NCBI GenBank assembly: GCA_019313105.1 | Contig: JAFDBW010000197.1 | Location: forward strand, 1 to 31,749 | Reading direction: 5' to 3' | From: Deltaproteobacteria bacterium | GTDB taxonomy: Bacteria; Desulfobacterota; Desulfuromonadia; Desulfuromonadales; BM103 | DNA: 31,749 bases | Part shown: positions 24,872 to 31,749 of the stretch, in pieces | Layout of the letters: every line of letters begins with the position of its first letter | Numbering within the stretch: position 1 is the first letter of the stretch | Notes under the pieces: model-generated | The model's database searches: none | Seen by the model: only the letters and a program-made list of their open reading frames with translations | What the model was told of the DNA's origin: nothing | Position numbers and translations under genes: made by a program

Positions 24872-26080
24872 ATGAGCACGACAACTGACCTGGCTATCAT
24901 CGGCGGCGGCATCATCGGCTGCGCCTCGGCGCTGGCGATCATGACCCGCAACCCCGGGTTAAAAATCACTCTTTTCGAGAAAGAGTCGCATCTGGCCGGA
25001 CACCAGACCGGGCATAACAGCGGCGTGATCCATGCCGGCCTCTATTACCGCCCCGGCTCACTGAAGGCAATCACCTGCTGCAGCGGGAGAGAGGCCCTTT
25101 ACCGTTTCTGTAGCGAGCACGGCATTCCTCACCAGCGTTGCGGCAAGGTCGTCGTCGCCGTGGACGAAACCGAAGTACCGGCACTCGAAGAACTCGAACG
25201 CCGCGGCCGAGCCAATGGCCTGGATGGGTTACAGCGCCTGTCACCTGCGGAGCTGAGAGAACGTGAGCCACACGTCAGGGGAATTGATGGCCTGTTCGTT
25301 CCGCAGACCGGGATAGTTGATTATGGGCAGGTCACCAGGAAAATGGCCGAGATCTTTCGCGCACGCGGCGGAGAAGTTAAACTCGGTATGCCGATCAACA
25401 GGATTCGCAAAGAGAAAAGCGGCTACCTGCTCGAGGGTGGCCATAGCTCCTTCAGCGCCGGTGCCCTGATCAACTGTGCCGGGCTTCACGCCGACCGGGT
25501 CGCCCGGTTGGCCGGATTGCACCCGACGATGCAGATTGTGCCATTCCGTGGCGAGTATTACCAACTCAAAAAAGAGAGCAGCGAACTAGTCAAGCACCTC
25601 ATCTATCCTGTCCCCGATCCACAGATGCCTTTTCTCGGTGTCCATTTCACACGCATGATCGACGACACGGTCGAAGCCGGGCCGAACGCCGTATTGGCCA
25701 TGCAACGCGAGGGATACCGGCGCAGGGACATTTCCCCTTCGGACCTCATAAGGACTCTGGCCTTCAGCGGATTCTGGAAGCTGTCTGCACGTTTCTGGCG
25801 GTTGGGGATAGAGGAATACGGGCGGTCTTTTTCAAAAGCCCTGTTCGTCAAGAGTCTGCAACGCCTGATACCGGAAATCCGGAGTAACGACTTGGTAGCG
25901 GGAGGGAGCGGCGTACGCGCGCAGGCGGTTGACCACCGGGGGCAATTGCTCGATGATTTTTACATCATCAGCGAAGGTCGCATGGTCCATGTCCTCAATG
26001 CCCCGTCCCCTGCGGCGACGGCATCCTTGAGCATCGGTGAACAGATCGCGGACCAGTTCATGTCTCTGCCAAGCCGTTGA
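24872..26080 (+). CDS. lhgO: L-2-hydroxyglutarate oxidase-type FAD protein (LhgO)
   Basis: FAD-dependent oxidation of L-2-hydroxyglutarate to 2-oxoglutarate, normally passing electrons to the quinone pool at the membrane. The 402-residue protein has the dinucleotide-binding N-terminus DLAIIGGGIIGCASALAI, the LhgO-type segment GHQTGHNSGVIHAGLYYRPG, GIVDYGQVTRKMAEIF, ALINCAGLHADRVARLAG, and the C-terminal SGVRAQAV and VLNAPSPAATASLSIG. Length is typical. It is monocistronic: promoter at 24769-24796 and convergent with hydA. The ATG has AAGG close upstream and a better AAGGGA about 13 bases away, so start usage is acceptable, not strong. In E. coli the enzyme serves glutarate/lysine breakdown; no such genes are adjacent. 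Confidence 0.9.
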   Translation: MSTTTDLAIIGGGIIGCASALAIMTRNPGLKITLFEKESHLAGHQTGHNSGVIHAGLYYRPGSLKAITCCSGREALYRFCSEHGIPHQRCGKVVVAVDETEVPALEELERRGRANGLDGLQRLSPAELREREPHVRGIDGLFVPQTGIVDYGQVTRKMAEIFRARGGEVKLGMPINRIRKEKSGYLLEGGHSSFSAGALINCAGLHADRVARLAGLHPTMQIVPFRGEYYQLKKESSELVKHLIYPVPDPQMPFLGVHFTRMIDDTVEAGPNAVLAMQREGYRRRDISPSDLIRTLAFSGFWKLSARFWRLGIEEYGRSFSKALFVKSLQRLIPEIRSNDLVAGGSGVRAQAVDHRGQLLDDFYIISEGRMVHVLNAPSPAATASLSIGEQIADQFMSLPSR

Positions 26081-26098
26081 TCTCGAGGGCAAGGTATC

Positions 26099-26150
26099 TC
26101 CTGAGGGTCTTGAGTCGGACGCCAACCATCTAGACAGACCCTCCGCAGGA
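26099..26150. terminator. stem-loop between convergent lhgO and hydA
   Basis: GAGGGTCT (26103-26110) and AGACCCTC (26136-26143) form an 8-bp stem over a 25-nt loop; TCCT (26099-26102) and AGGA (26147-26150) extend it by four pairs across a 3-nt bulge. It lies just between two converging genes and would fold in both transcripts. No T-run follows on either strand, so it could block read-through or guard 3' ends but is not a classical terminator. Confidence 0.5.
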
Positions 26151-26151
26151 A

Positions 26152-27426
26152 TCAAACCTCCAGCAGATGCACCGCACAGGAGATGCAAGGATCGAAAGCC
26201 CTCACGATCTGCTCCGTCACCATGCGCATCTGCTCCGTCACCATGCGCATCTGCTCCTCATCCCCTCCCCCGGCGAGGTCATCCAGGATCTGCTGTTTCA
26301 TCGTGAGCTGGTTGATCGCGGTAGGCGTGACAACATCAGCGGCAGCGACGTATCCCCACTCATCGACAACATAATGATGTACCAGCAAGCCACGCGGTGC
26401 TTCCTTTACGGCTGTACCGACACCCCCTCCTGGTTGAATTGACTCCACAATCAAGGAGGCGTCATCACCGGCATTCAAAATTGTCTCTGTCAGGATTCGG
26501 GCATGCTCAAGGGCCCAGCCGATTTCATTGACCTGTGCGATATTATTGGCATAGATATCGTTTGTGGTCGGTAAAGAGATTTGCGCGCAGTCCCTTGCCG
26601 CGGCCAACCTCGCCCTTGCCAGGGCCCCGACGATGAAGGGGCCAGACTCCCCGCAGGAGGATTTGGCATAAGATTCATCATTTGGCTGTTCCTCAAGGAT
26701 CTGCCGATAACTTGATGCCGGAAATGCACGGCCCTTGCCTGTCCAGAGGCTGTCTCCACAAAGGGAGAAGCTGTCGGTCTGGCCTGTCGCCAGTGGGGTC
26801 CCGCGGACGGCTCTTGCAAAGGGGAATCTGGCGGATGCAATAAAATCCCCGGCATATGCTGGCCATTTCCGCTGCCAGACTTCGAGATTCGCAGCCAGGT
26901 CCTGCAGCTGCTGGCTCTGCGGCCGATACATCACCCCACCGATAACCGGGTTGACCGGGTGGATGACCCGGCCACCGACCAGTTCCTGGATATGATTGCC
27001 AAAGGCCTTCAATTCCAGGCCGGCAGCGGCGAGCGGGTTGCCTGCTTTAAGCAGCTCAACAATACTTACGGCACCACTGAAATCCGGCAGGACCAGACAG
27101 AACAAGTGTAGAGCATGACTCTGGAGATGCCCGCCAAGGAGCAGCAACTCCCTTATGGCTTTGGCAAGGGGCGGCACCTCGATTCCCATGGCTTGCTCGA
27201 GAGCTTCGAGAGACGTCAGCTTGTGTACTGCCGAACAAATCGCACAGATCCGGCAGACCAGCTCAGCGACTTCATCATATTTGCGGCCGACCACTATCTT
27301 TTCAAACAGGCGTGGGGATTCCAGCATACGAACGCGCACGTCATCCAGCCTGCCGTCTTTGAGAATCAGCTCAATCCGGCCATGGCCTTCGACACGGGTC
27401 AATGGGTCAATAATTATCTTGTTCAT
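26152..27426 (-). CDS. hydA: NiFe hydrogenase large subunit, sulfhydrogenase alpha type (group 3b)
   Basis: Catalytic subunit of a soluble hydrogenase that exchanges electrons between H2 and NAD(P)H (or sulfur in some relatives). The 424-residue protein starts MNKIIIDPLTRVEGHG. Nickel ligands are visible: L1 motif RICAICSAVH (Cys61, Cys64, His68) and L2 motif DPCISCAVH (Cys414, Cys417) at the extreme C-terminus. Only LLEV follows the final His, resembling the four-residue tail removed during maturation in the Pyrococcus sulfhydrogenase. Residues 392-405 are a perfect duplicate, QMRMVTE twice, from a 21-bp tandem repeat. The start overlaps hydD by 4 nt. No maturation protease or hyp gene is in the window. 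Confidence 0.93.
   Translation of the reverse strand: MNKIIIDPLTRVEGHGRIELILKDGRLDDVRVRMLESPRLFEKIVVGRKYDEVAELVCRICAICSAVHKLTSLEALEQAMGIEVPPLAKAIRELLLLGGHLQSHALHLFCLVLPDFSGAVSIVELLKAGNPLAAAGLELKAFGNHIQELVGGRVIHPVNPVIGGVMYRPQSQQLQDLAANLEVWQRKWPAYAGDFIASARFPFARAVRGTPLATGQTDSFSLCGDSLWTGKGRAFPASSYRQILEEQPNDESYAKSSCGESGPFIVGALARARLAAARDCAQISLPTTNDIYANNIAQVNEIGWALEHARILTETILNAGDDASLIVESIQPGGGVGTAVKEAPRGLLVHHYVVDEWGYVAAADVVTPTAINQLTMKQQILDDLAGGGDEEQMRMVTEQMRMVTEQIVRAFDPCISCAVHLLEV
26209..26250. repeat. 21-bp tandem repeat inside hydA
   Basis: Two identical 21-bp units (26209-26229 and 26230-26250) lie back to back, with a 7-bp partial third copy (26251-26257). The unit is a multiple of three and adds one extra heptapeptide QMRMVTE just before the L2 nickel motif. 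Confidence 0.95.
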
Positions 27427-28169
27427 AGGCTGCCCCTATCAAAGCGCGAAAGGCGCCTTTGGGCTACCCGCTCCGACAGGCCCGTCTCCAGCAGCAACCG
27501 GAACATTTCTTCTTGATTGGCCTCGGCCAGGTCACCACGGCACCCTTCGCAACCGACTCCGAGGCTGGGACAGCGGGCGTGACATCCGGACAATGTGACC
27601 GGCCCCAAACAGGGATGTCCGGCCTCGAGCAACAGGCAGCGGTTCTCGAGAATCCGGCACTCCATACAGACCGGCATGAGCTGTCGACCCGGCCATCCGC
27701 CACACTCCAGTGAAGCCAGGGCCTCGAGCAGATCGTGCCGCTCGGGAGGACACCCGTGAACCTGGCAATCGACCGTTACGAAGCGATGCACCGGTTGGGG
27801 AGGGAAGGTATGCATGCCGGACTGTGCCTGGCCGTAAACCTGGTCGACAGCTTGGGAACGCTCACCTGGCACCAGACAATTGACACCACCGCTAATAGCG
27901 CAACTACCGACCGAAACCAGCAGATTGACCCGGCGACGCAAATCCAGGAGACGTTCCAGTTCGGCAGGAGTTGATATGGAGCCTTCAACCAGGGCCAGAT
28001 CGATCGGCCCTTGCAAGGTGCGCGATGACGAGGCCAGCGGGAATTCCTGGACCGCTATATGAGCGGAGAGCGCAGCCAGATGTTCCTCGCAATTCAGCAA
28101 CATCAACTGGCAGCCACTACAGGAGGTGAAACGGGTGAAGGCGATTTGAGTCGGCGGCCGCAGTTTCAT
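27423..28169 (-). CDS. hydD: Hydrogenase small subunit, sulfhydrogenase delta type
   Basis: Electron-transfer subunit carrying iron-sulfur clusters next to the NiFe centre. The 248-residue protein, from ATG 28169, has the proximal 4Fe-4S ligands in order: TSCSGCQLM (Cys17, Cys20), SVGSCAISGG and VHGCPPERH. A cysteine-rich C-terminal region (CMECRILENRC and GCHARCPSLGVGCEGC) could bind two more clusters. No twin-arginine signal is present, so the enzyme is cytoplasmic. The start codon overlaps the hydG stop by 4 nt (ATGA), with GGGGG nearby; hydD likewise overlaps hydA by 4 nt. The longer reading with another 35 residues lacks family support. Confidence 0.91.
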   Translation of the reverse strand: MKLRPPTQIAFTRFTSCSGCQLMLLNCEEHLAALSAHIAVQEFPLASSSRTLQGPIDLALVEGSISTPAELERLLDLRRRVNLLVSVGSCAISGGVNCLVPGERSQAVDQVYGQAQSGMHTFPPQPVHRFVTVDCQVHGCPPERHDLLEALASLECGGWPGRQLMPVCMECRILENRCLLLEAGHPCLGPVTLSGCHARCPSLGVGCEGCRGDLAEANQEEMFRLLLETGLSERVAQRRLSRFDRGSL

Positions 28170-28993
28170 ATGGCCCCCGGCATCAAGCGCAACTCGGCGA
28201 GCGAGAAGACCGGCCCGTCCCGGCAGATATAACGGCCGCCGGCCACACAATGGCAGCATTCGCCGATACCGCAACGCATTCGCCTCTCAAGCGTGACCAG
28301 AATCCGGTTTTCCGGAATGCCGGTTGCAGAGAGTTCATCCAGGATGCAGCCATACAGCGCCGGAGGACCGCATACGGCAGCAACGGTCTGCTGCGGCTCA
28401 AACTTCAGGTCATCCAGAAGTTCATTCACCAGGCCGATCCGGCAGGCGACACCACTGAAAGGCCCCTGCAGATCAGCAGCAAAATCAACCGAGAACCTGA
28501 GTTCGATCCTTTTCATTCGGGCCAGTTCGACCAGCTCTTCGCGAAACAACAGAGCCTTTGGCTCACGTGAACCGTAGAGCAGGACAATCCTGCCGCTGCG
28601 TTGCTCATCGACAAGCAGGGCCATCAACAGTGCACGCAAAGGCGCCATACCGAGGCCGCCGGCAATCAACAGGACATCCCGTTCGGCAAACAGTTCCAGG
28701 TCGAAACCGTTGCCAAACGCGCCACGCAAACCCAATCGGGCACCGGGCACCATGCGGTAGAGGGCGTCCGTAACCCGACCTACGCGCCGGATACACGATT
28801 CAATCCGCCCGTTCACCACCGGGTGACAGGTCGAAACCGGAAAACTGCCAACCCCGGGCAGGCTGACTTCGTAAAACTGCCCGGGGGCCACGTTGAATGG
28901 CAGGTCCGGCACGAAGGTGAAGACGTGATTATCCTCGACCATCGGGTGGATTCTTTCCAGCACGGCTGGCACAGGCAGCAGGCTATCCGGCAT
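28166..28993 (-). CDS. hydG: Sulfhydrogenase gamma subunit, FAD/NAD(P)-binding
   Basis: Flavoprotein that passes electrons between NAD(P)H and the hydrogenase clusters. The 275-residue protein has a ferredoxin-reductase-like FAD barrel (about 10-105, with GSFPVSTCHPV), an NAD(P)-binding half with LLIAGGLGMAPLRALLMA and AVCGPPALYGCIL, and a C-terminal cysteine set MRCGIGECCHC...YICRDGPVF for a 2Fe-2S cluster. This combination is that of HydG in group 3b and 3c enzymes and of dihydroorotate dehydrogenase electron-transfer subunits; the operon decides for hydrogenase. The start lies within the last codons of hydB (11 nt overlap), so translation is coupled. Confidence 0.9.
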   Translation of the reverse strand: MPDSLLPVPAVLERIHPMVEDNHVFTFVPDLPFNVAPGQFYEVSLPGVGSFPVSTCHPVVNGRIESCIRRVGRVTDALYRMVPGARLGLRGAFGNGFDLELFAERDVLLIAGGLGMAPLRALLMALLVDEQRSGRIVLLYGSREPKALLFREELVELARMKRIELRFSVDFAADLQGPFSGVACRIGLVNELLDDLKFEPQQTVAAVCGPPALYGCILDELSATGIPENRILVTLERRMRCGIGECCHCVAGGRYICRDGPVFSLAELRLMPGAI

Positions 28994-29951
28994 CAGGCGC
29001 CTCCGTCACGAGCTGTTCGGCAATCCGGTCAAGATCGATATCAACCGGACAGACGGTTCGACAACGGCCACACCCGACGCAGGAATCCTGGCCGCGCAGA
29101 TCGCCAAAGCCCAGGCGTTTGTGCTCCATGCGGAAACGCAACCGCGCGGCGCGATCGGCCCGGAAATCAAAGCCCCCGGCCACCTGTCCGTGTTCGGCAA
29201 AGAAGCAGTTGTCCCAGACCCTTTTTCTGTTTACAGAGCCATCTGTACCAGCCACATCAACAAGATCGAAACAGTAGCAGGTCGGGCAGACAGCTGAGCA
29301 GGCCCCGCATGACAGGCATCGCTCACCTTCGGCCCTCCAAACCCCTGCATTCAGATGCACAGGCAATTGTCCTGCTGTAACCTGGCGACGTTTTGCAGCC
29401 GGGCTTTCCGGCCATGGCAAATCTTTCTTCTGTTTTACGCGACCGCCCGCAGCCTGCAACAAAGCCAACCCGGCATCGGAAAGAGCCCAGACCCGATCGT
29501 TACCGATGAAAAGATCACCGGCAATCGGCATAAGGGCGCTATCACAGCGACACTCCACTCCGGCATCACAAAGCATACCGACCACGAAAATGCCGGCGCG
29601 CCGCTGCAGATAGATGGTGTCTTCAGAAAAAACCCGGTCAAGGTACCAGAGCGCCTGCAGATCGCAGAGCGGGAGGCCGGTTATTGCCAGGCCTGATGGC
29701 TCGACGACTTCACGATACTGCCCGTCATGATAGCTCCAAAGAGCGTCTCCATGAGGGAACAGCAGTTTTTTAATCGGGAGACGTGTAGTCATCGCCCGGG
29801 CAAAGAAATCCCTCTCGACGACCTGGAGCCGTCCGACGCCATCCTCTCCCAAGCGCGGAGACCAAACCACCCGGTCTTTGGCAACGGCCGCCGCCAATTT
29901 TTCGACAAGGCCATCCTGAATCTTGCAGACTGGGAACCCTGAATCGACCAT
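28983..29951 (-). CDS. hydB: Sulfhydrogenase beta subunit, iron-sulfur protein
   Basis: Electron-relay subunit of the soluble hydrogenase. The 322-residue protein begins with a domain found in HydB and in anaerobic sulfite reductase AsrA (about 1-205), with GLAITGLPLCDLQALWYLDR. Its C-terminal part has two 4Fe-4S ligand sets, CLSCGACSAVCPTC and CVGCGRCRTVCPV. First gene of the four-gene leftward operon. AGAGG lies six bases before the ATG. I could not find a convincing sigma70 or sigma54 promoter in the 160 bp upstream (only a GATAAT at about 29974-29969). Confidence 0.9.
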   Translation of the reverse strand: MVDSGFPVCKIQDGLVEKLAAAVAKDRVVWSPRLGEDGVGRLQVVERDFFARAMTTRLPIKKLLFPHGDALWSYHDGQYREVVEPSGLAITGLPLCDLQALWYLDRVFSEDTIYLQRRAGIFVVGMLCDAGVECRCDSALMPIAGDLFIGNDRVWALSDAGLALLQAAGGRVKQKKDLPWPESPAAKRRQVTAGQLPVHLNAGVWRAEGERCLSCGACSAVCPTCYCFDLVDVAGTDGSVNRKRVWDNCFFAEHGQVAGGFDFRADRAARLRFRMEHKRLGFGDLRGQDSCVGCGRCRTVCPVDIDLDRIAEQLVTEAPDAG

Positions 29952-30055
29952 AAGAAACCTCTAAGGTCATATTATCACTCTTCAGAGCTGCGGCAAGCAC
30001 CGGTACGACTCAATTCCCTTTGTTCGTCAGCATGAATAACGGTTTAAACCAGCAA

Positions 30056-30077
30056 GGGACGGGCATGCGCCCGTCCC
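30056..30077. repeat. 22-bp perfect palindrome
   Basis: GGGACGGGC (30056-30064), ATGC and GCCCGTCCC (30069-30077) form a perfect palindrome between the dNMP-kinase-like gene and hydB, both reading leftward. A second palindrome GGTTTAAACC lies next to it (30041-30050). Without a T-run on either strand it is not a classical terminator; it looks more like a REP-type dispersed element or an mRNA 3' end stabiliser. Confidence 0.7.
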
Positions 30078-30111
30078 CAGCGGTAATGAAGGGTCCTACG
30101 ATGTAACTTTT

Positions 30112-30756
30112 CTATCGCGTAAGAGCAGCAGCCAACTGCCCAACCTTGGCCCTGAATTCCTCGAGGGTCCCGTCGTTGACGATCATTCCGTCCCAGGCAG
30201 CGTAATCATCCAGCGAAGTCTCGCTGGCATGATTGTTCGCGCCATCGAAGCCGGGACGTTCTATTTTGATGATCAAACCACCGTGCCCCTTGATGGCATT
30301 TAGTTCGTTCATGAAGCGCACGTCGTCGATCAGGACATGAAGCTGCTCAAGGTCAAGCTGCTCGACCTTGCGACTCCAGGCCTTGGTCCAGTAATCCGCA
30401 TCCTCGTTCCGTCGATATTCTGTCCCCCACCACTGCAGAATGCGACGTACGGTTACAGCTGTCTGCCCTTTCCGATCCTGTATCTCACTGTGGTCGGCAA
30501 CAAAATCCGCCCACTTCGGACAGTGCTGCAGTGCTTTTTGTTGATCGACGTAGAAAACCCGCACCTTATCGTCCTGATCACCATAGACCAGCGGCACCGA
30601 TTCATCAGCGCCAACCGCACGCAGGAAGGCTTCCACCTCGTCGCGCAGGACCATCGCCATCGGGATGATCCTGCACTCCTTGTCCATCAGCGGTGCCAGG
30701 TGATGGGCCGCAGTAGTCTTTCCTGTCGCCGCTTTACCAGCAAAACCTATAATCAT
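30112..30756 (-). CDS. deoxynucleotide monophosphate kinase-like P-loop protein
   Basis: A 214-residue P-loop protein. Walker A is GFAGKAATGKTTAAHHL at the N-terminus. LQWWGTEYRRNEDADYWTKAW (written here as LQWWGTEYRR then DADYW) matches the Q-x-x-G-x-E-x-x-R...W signature typical of phage deoxynucleoside monophosphate kinases, and VLIDDVRFMNE followed by a late IIKIERPG fits that fold. The likely role is phosphorylation of dNMPs, but the substrate is inferred from resemblance only. Family members are common in phages, so this may be a captured gene, although no other phage gene is near. GGAG lies seven bases before the ATG. It is divergent from the TRIC-like gene. Confidence 0.68.
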   Translation of the reverse strand: MIIGFAGKAATGKTTAAHHLAPLMDKECRIIPMAMVLRDEVEAFLRAVGADESVPLVYGDQDDKVRVFYVDQQKALQHCPKWADFVADHSEIQDRKGQTAVTVRRILQWWGTEYRRNEDADYWTKAWSRKVEQLDLEQLHVLIDDVRFMNELNAIKGHGGLIIKIERPGFDGANNHASETSLDDYAAWDGMIVNDGTLEEFRAKVGQLAAALTR

Positions 30757-30968
30757 TCACTCGCTCCAACATTTGTATTCACAACTCGCCCGACAGCTTT
30801 TGGCCATCGAGCAACTCAAATCATCCCGTGGAGTGTACTTGAAACGTACCCAGGCTTCAATCCCAACCTTGATACACATGCACCTGAGACTTTCACCATC
30901 CCACTGTCTCTGTATTTTACCAGTTGTCTATTTGCAACCAACCGTTATCCTTAGACACAGAGGAAGCC

Positions 30969-31568
30969 ATGAATATCATTTACATTCTTGACCTGATCGG
31001 GACCGCTGCCTTTGCCGCTTCCGGGGCCTGGGTCGGGGTACGCAAACAGATGGACCTGTTCGGTGTGCTGGTCCTCGGCACTGTCACGGCCGTAGGCGGG
31101 GGCACCCTTAGAGACTTGCTTTTGGGAGACATCCCGCCCTTTTCGCTCAAGGATGAAGCCTACATCTATATCGCCATCGTCGTCTCGGTGGTGGTGTTTG
31201 CCAACCGCAAGCGTTTCGAATTTTTTGAAAAACCCTTGCTGTATTTTGACGCAATCGGCCTTGGCACTTTCGTGGTGATTGGCACGACCAAGGCGATCGA
31301 CTTCCAGCTCGGTGCCCTCGGTGCGGTCCTGATGGGTGTTATGACCGGCACCGCAGGCGGTGTCATGCGCGACCTGCTTGCCAATCAGGTCCCGCTGATC
31401 CTGCGCCGGGAGATTTACGCTTCGGCCTGCGTTGCCGGAGGGGCGCTATTGGTTATACTGGGAGAGAATGGGGTTGCCCCGGCTACTGCTGCCATGCTCT
31501 CTGCCGCAACGGTCATTCTCGTCCGCCTGCTGGCGATTCATTACGACTGGTCACTGCCAAAACCCTGA
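30969..31568 (+). CDS. TRIC-type (UPF0126) membrane channel protein
   Basis: A 199-residue inner-membrane protein with about seven helices. Two homologous halves each start with a glycine-rich segment: DLIGTAAFAASGAWVGVRKQ with TAVGGGTLRDLLLGD, then DAIGLGTFVVIGTTKA with TGTAGGVMRDLLANQVP. GGG.LRD and GG.MRD repeats are the UPF0126/TRIC hallmark. Animal relatives are monovalent cation channels; bacterial members are less studied, and some are annotated for other small molecules. The ATG at 30969 has GAGG about six bases upstream and is preferred to an earlier ATG at 30924. It is followed by an alpha/beta hydrolase gene at 44 bp. Confidence 0.88.
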   Translation: MNIIYILDLIGTAAFAASGAWVGVRKQMDLFGVLVLGTVTAVGGGTLRDLLLGDIPPFSLKDEAYIYIAIVVSVVVFANRKRFEFFEKPLLYFDAIGLGTFVVIGTTKAIDFQLGALGAVLMGVMTGTAGGVMRDLLANQVPLILRREIYASACVAGGALLVILGENGVAPATAAMLSAATVILVRLLAIHYDWSLPKP

Positions 31569-31612
31569 GGATCACATCGACAGCCTCCAGATCTCAATTC
31601 AAGGAGTTATAC

Positions 31613-31749
31613 ATGAAATCAGAGCGGATCACTTTCCCTAACAGTCGCGGTGAAAATCTTGCAGCCCGGCTCGACCTGCCCGGGGATGAGGTGCCGATCG
31701 CTTACGCCCTGTTCGCCCACTGCTTCACCTGCACCAAGAATATCAAAGC
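31613..31749 (+). CDS. alpha/beta hydrolase, probably fused to OsmC domain (partial)
   Basis: Only 45 codons are in the window, the gene running off its right end. The start MKSERITFPNSRGENLAARL, then DLPG and YALFAHCFTCTKN, matches the opening of bifunctional alpha/beta hydrolase-OsmC proteins, with FAHCFTC as the typical oxyanion strand region. AAGGAG sits six bases before the ATG. The OsmC half, which would reduce peroxides, cannot be seen. Function is therefore provisional. Confidence 0.7.
   Translation, partial: MKSERITFPNSRGENLAARLDLPGDEVPIAYALFAHCFTCTKNIK

Noticed and set aside
26209..26257. CRISPR-like repeat array
   Set aside because: The units are contiguous without spacers and lie in frame within hydA, so this is a coding tandem duplication.
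28601..29380. 259-codon open frame antisense to hydG and hydB
   Set aside because: Arg/Gln-rich translation typical of a shadow frame, and the hyd genes are clear.
30056..30077. Intrinsic terminator for the dNMP kinase-like gene
   Set aside because: Strong palindrome but no U-run on the transcribed strand.

Overview
The window looks like chromosomal DNA of a Desulfuromonadales/Geobacter-type bacterium (Desulfobacterota). This is inferred from the 5' end of a 16S rRNA gene at the left edge, the gene families present, a group 3b-type (sulfhydrogenase-like) NiFe hydrogenase operon, a menaquinone-type UbiE/MenG methyltransferase, and the gene order zapB-like/zapA/fthC/rny/ymdB/tyrS. There is no sign of a prophage, transposon, integron or CRISPR array. 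Layout: (1) 1-600 holds the start of a leftward rRNA operon with three tandem sigma70-type promoters, each with a 17-bp spacer. (2) 600-5,860 is a leftward housekeeping block: small coiled-coil ZapB-like protein, ZapA, a probable 6S RNA, 5-formyl-THF cyclo-ligase, RNase Y, YmdB-type phosphoesterase and TyrS. Several of its genes start at TTG or GTG, and their ribosome binding sites fix the start. (3) 5,900-11,150 is a leftward run smc, roadblock/LC7 protein, ftsY. (4) 11,300-16,910 runs rightward: an RluA-type pseudouridine synthase, then a PAS histidine kinase whose stop codon overlaps the start of a giant AsmA-like envelope protein. (5) 16,914-22,400 holds mixed single genes: ubiE/menG, an EamA-type exporter, a cNMP-CBS-DUF294 nucleotidyltransferase, an IclR regulator with a promoter-overlapping palindrome, and a MutT-like Nudix hydrolase. 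(6) 22,549-24,628 is a uracil salvage pair (upp, uraA) ending in a clear intrinsic terminator. (7) 24,770-26,080 is an L-2-hydroxyglutarate oxidase-type gene with its own promoter. (8) 26,152-29,951 is the leftward operon hydB-hydG-hydD-hydA for a soluble heterotetrameric NAD(P)-linked NiFe hydrogenase, with overlapping genes throughout. (9) 30,112-31,749 holds a deoxynucleotide-kinase-like P-loop protein, a TRIC-type membrane protein, and the start of an alpha/beta hydrolase (probably of the hydrolase-OsmC fusion type). How the genes work together: the left half is core growth machinery (ribosome synthesis, translation, RNA decay, division, chromosome condensation, membrane targeting). The right half is metabolic and accessory: uracil uptake and conversion to UMP, 2-hydroxyglutarate oxidation, and hydrogen/NAD(P)H exchange. 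The observations most worth following up are the candidate 6S RNA, the triple rrn promoter array, the 21-bp in-frame duplication beside the active-site cysteines of the hydrogenase large subunit, and the translational coupling of a cysteine-bearing PAS kinase to an AsmA-like protein. I did not find a convincing entirely new multi-gene system. All functional calls rest on reading motifs by eye, without database searches.
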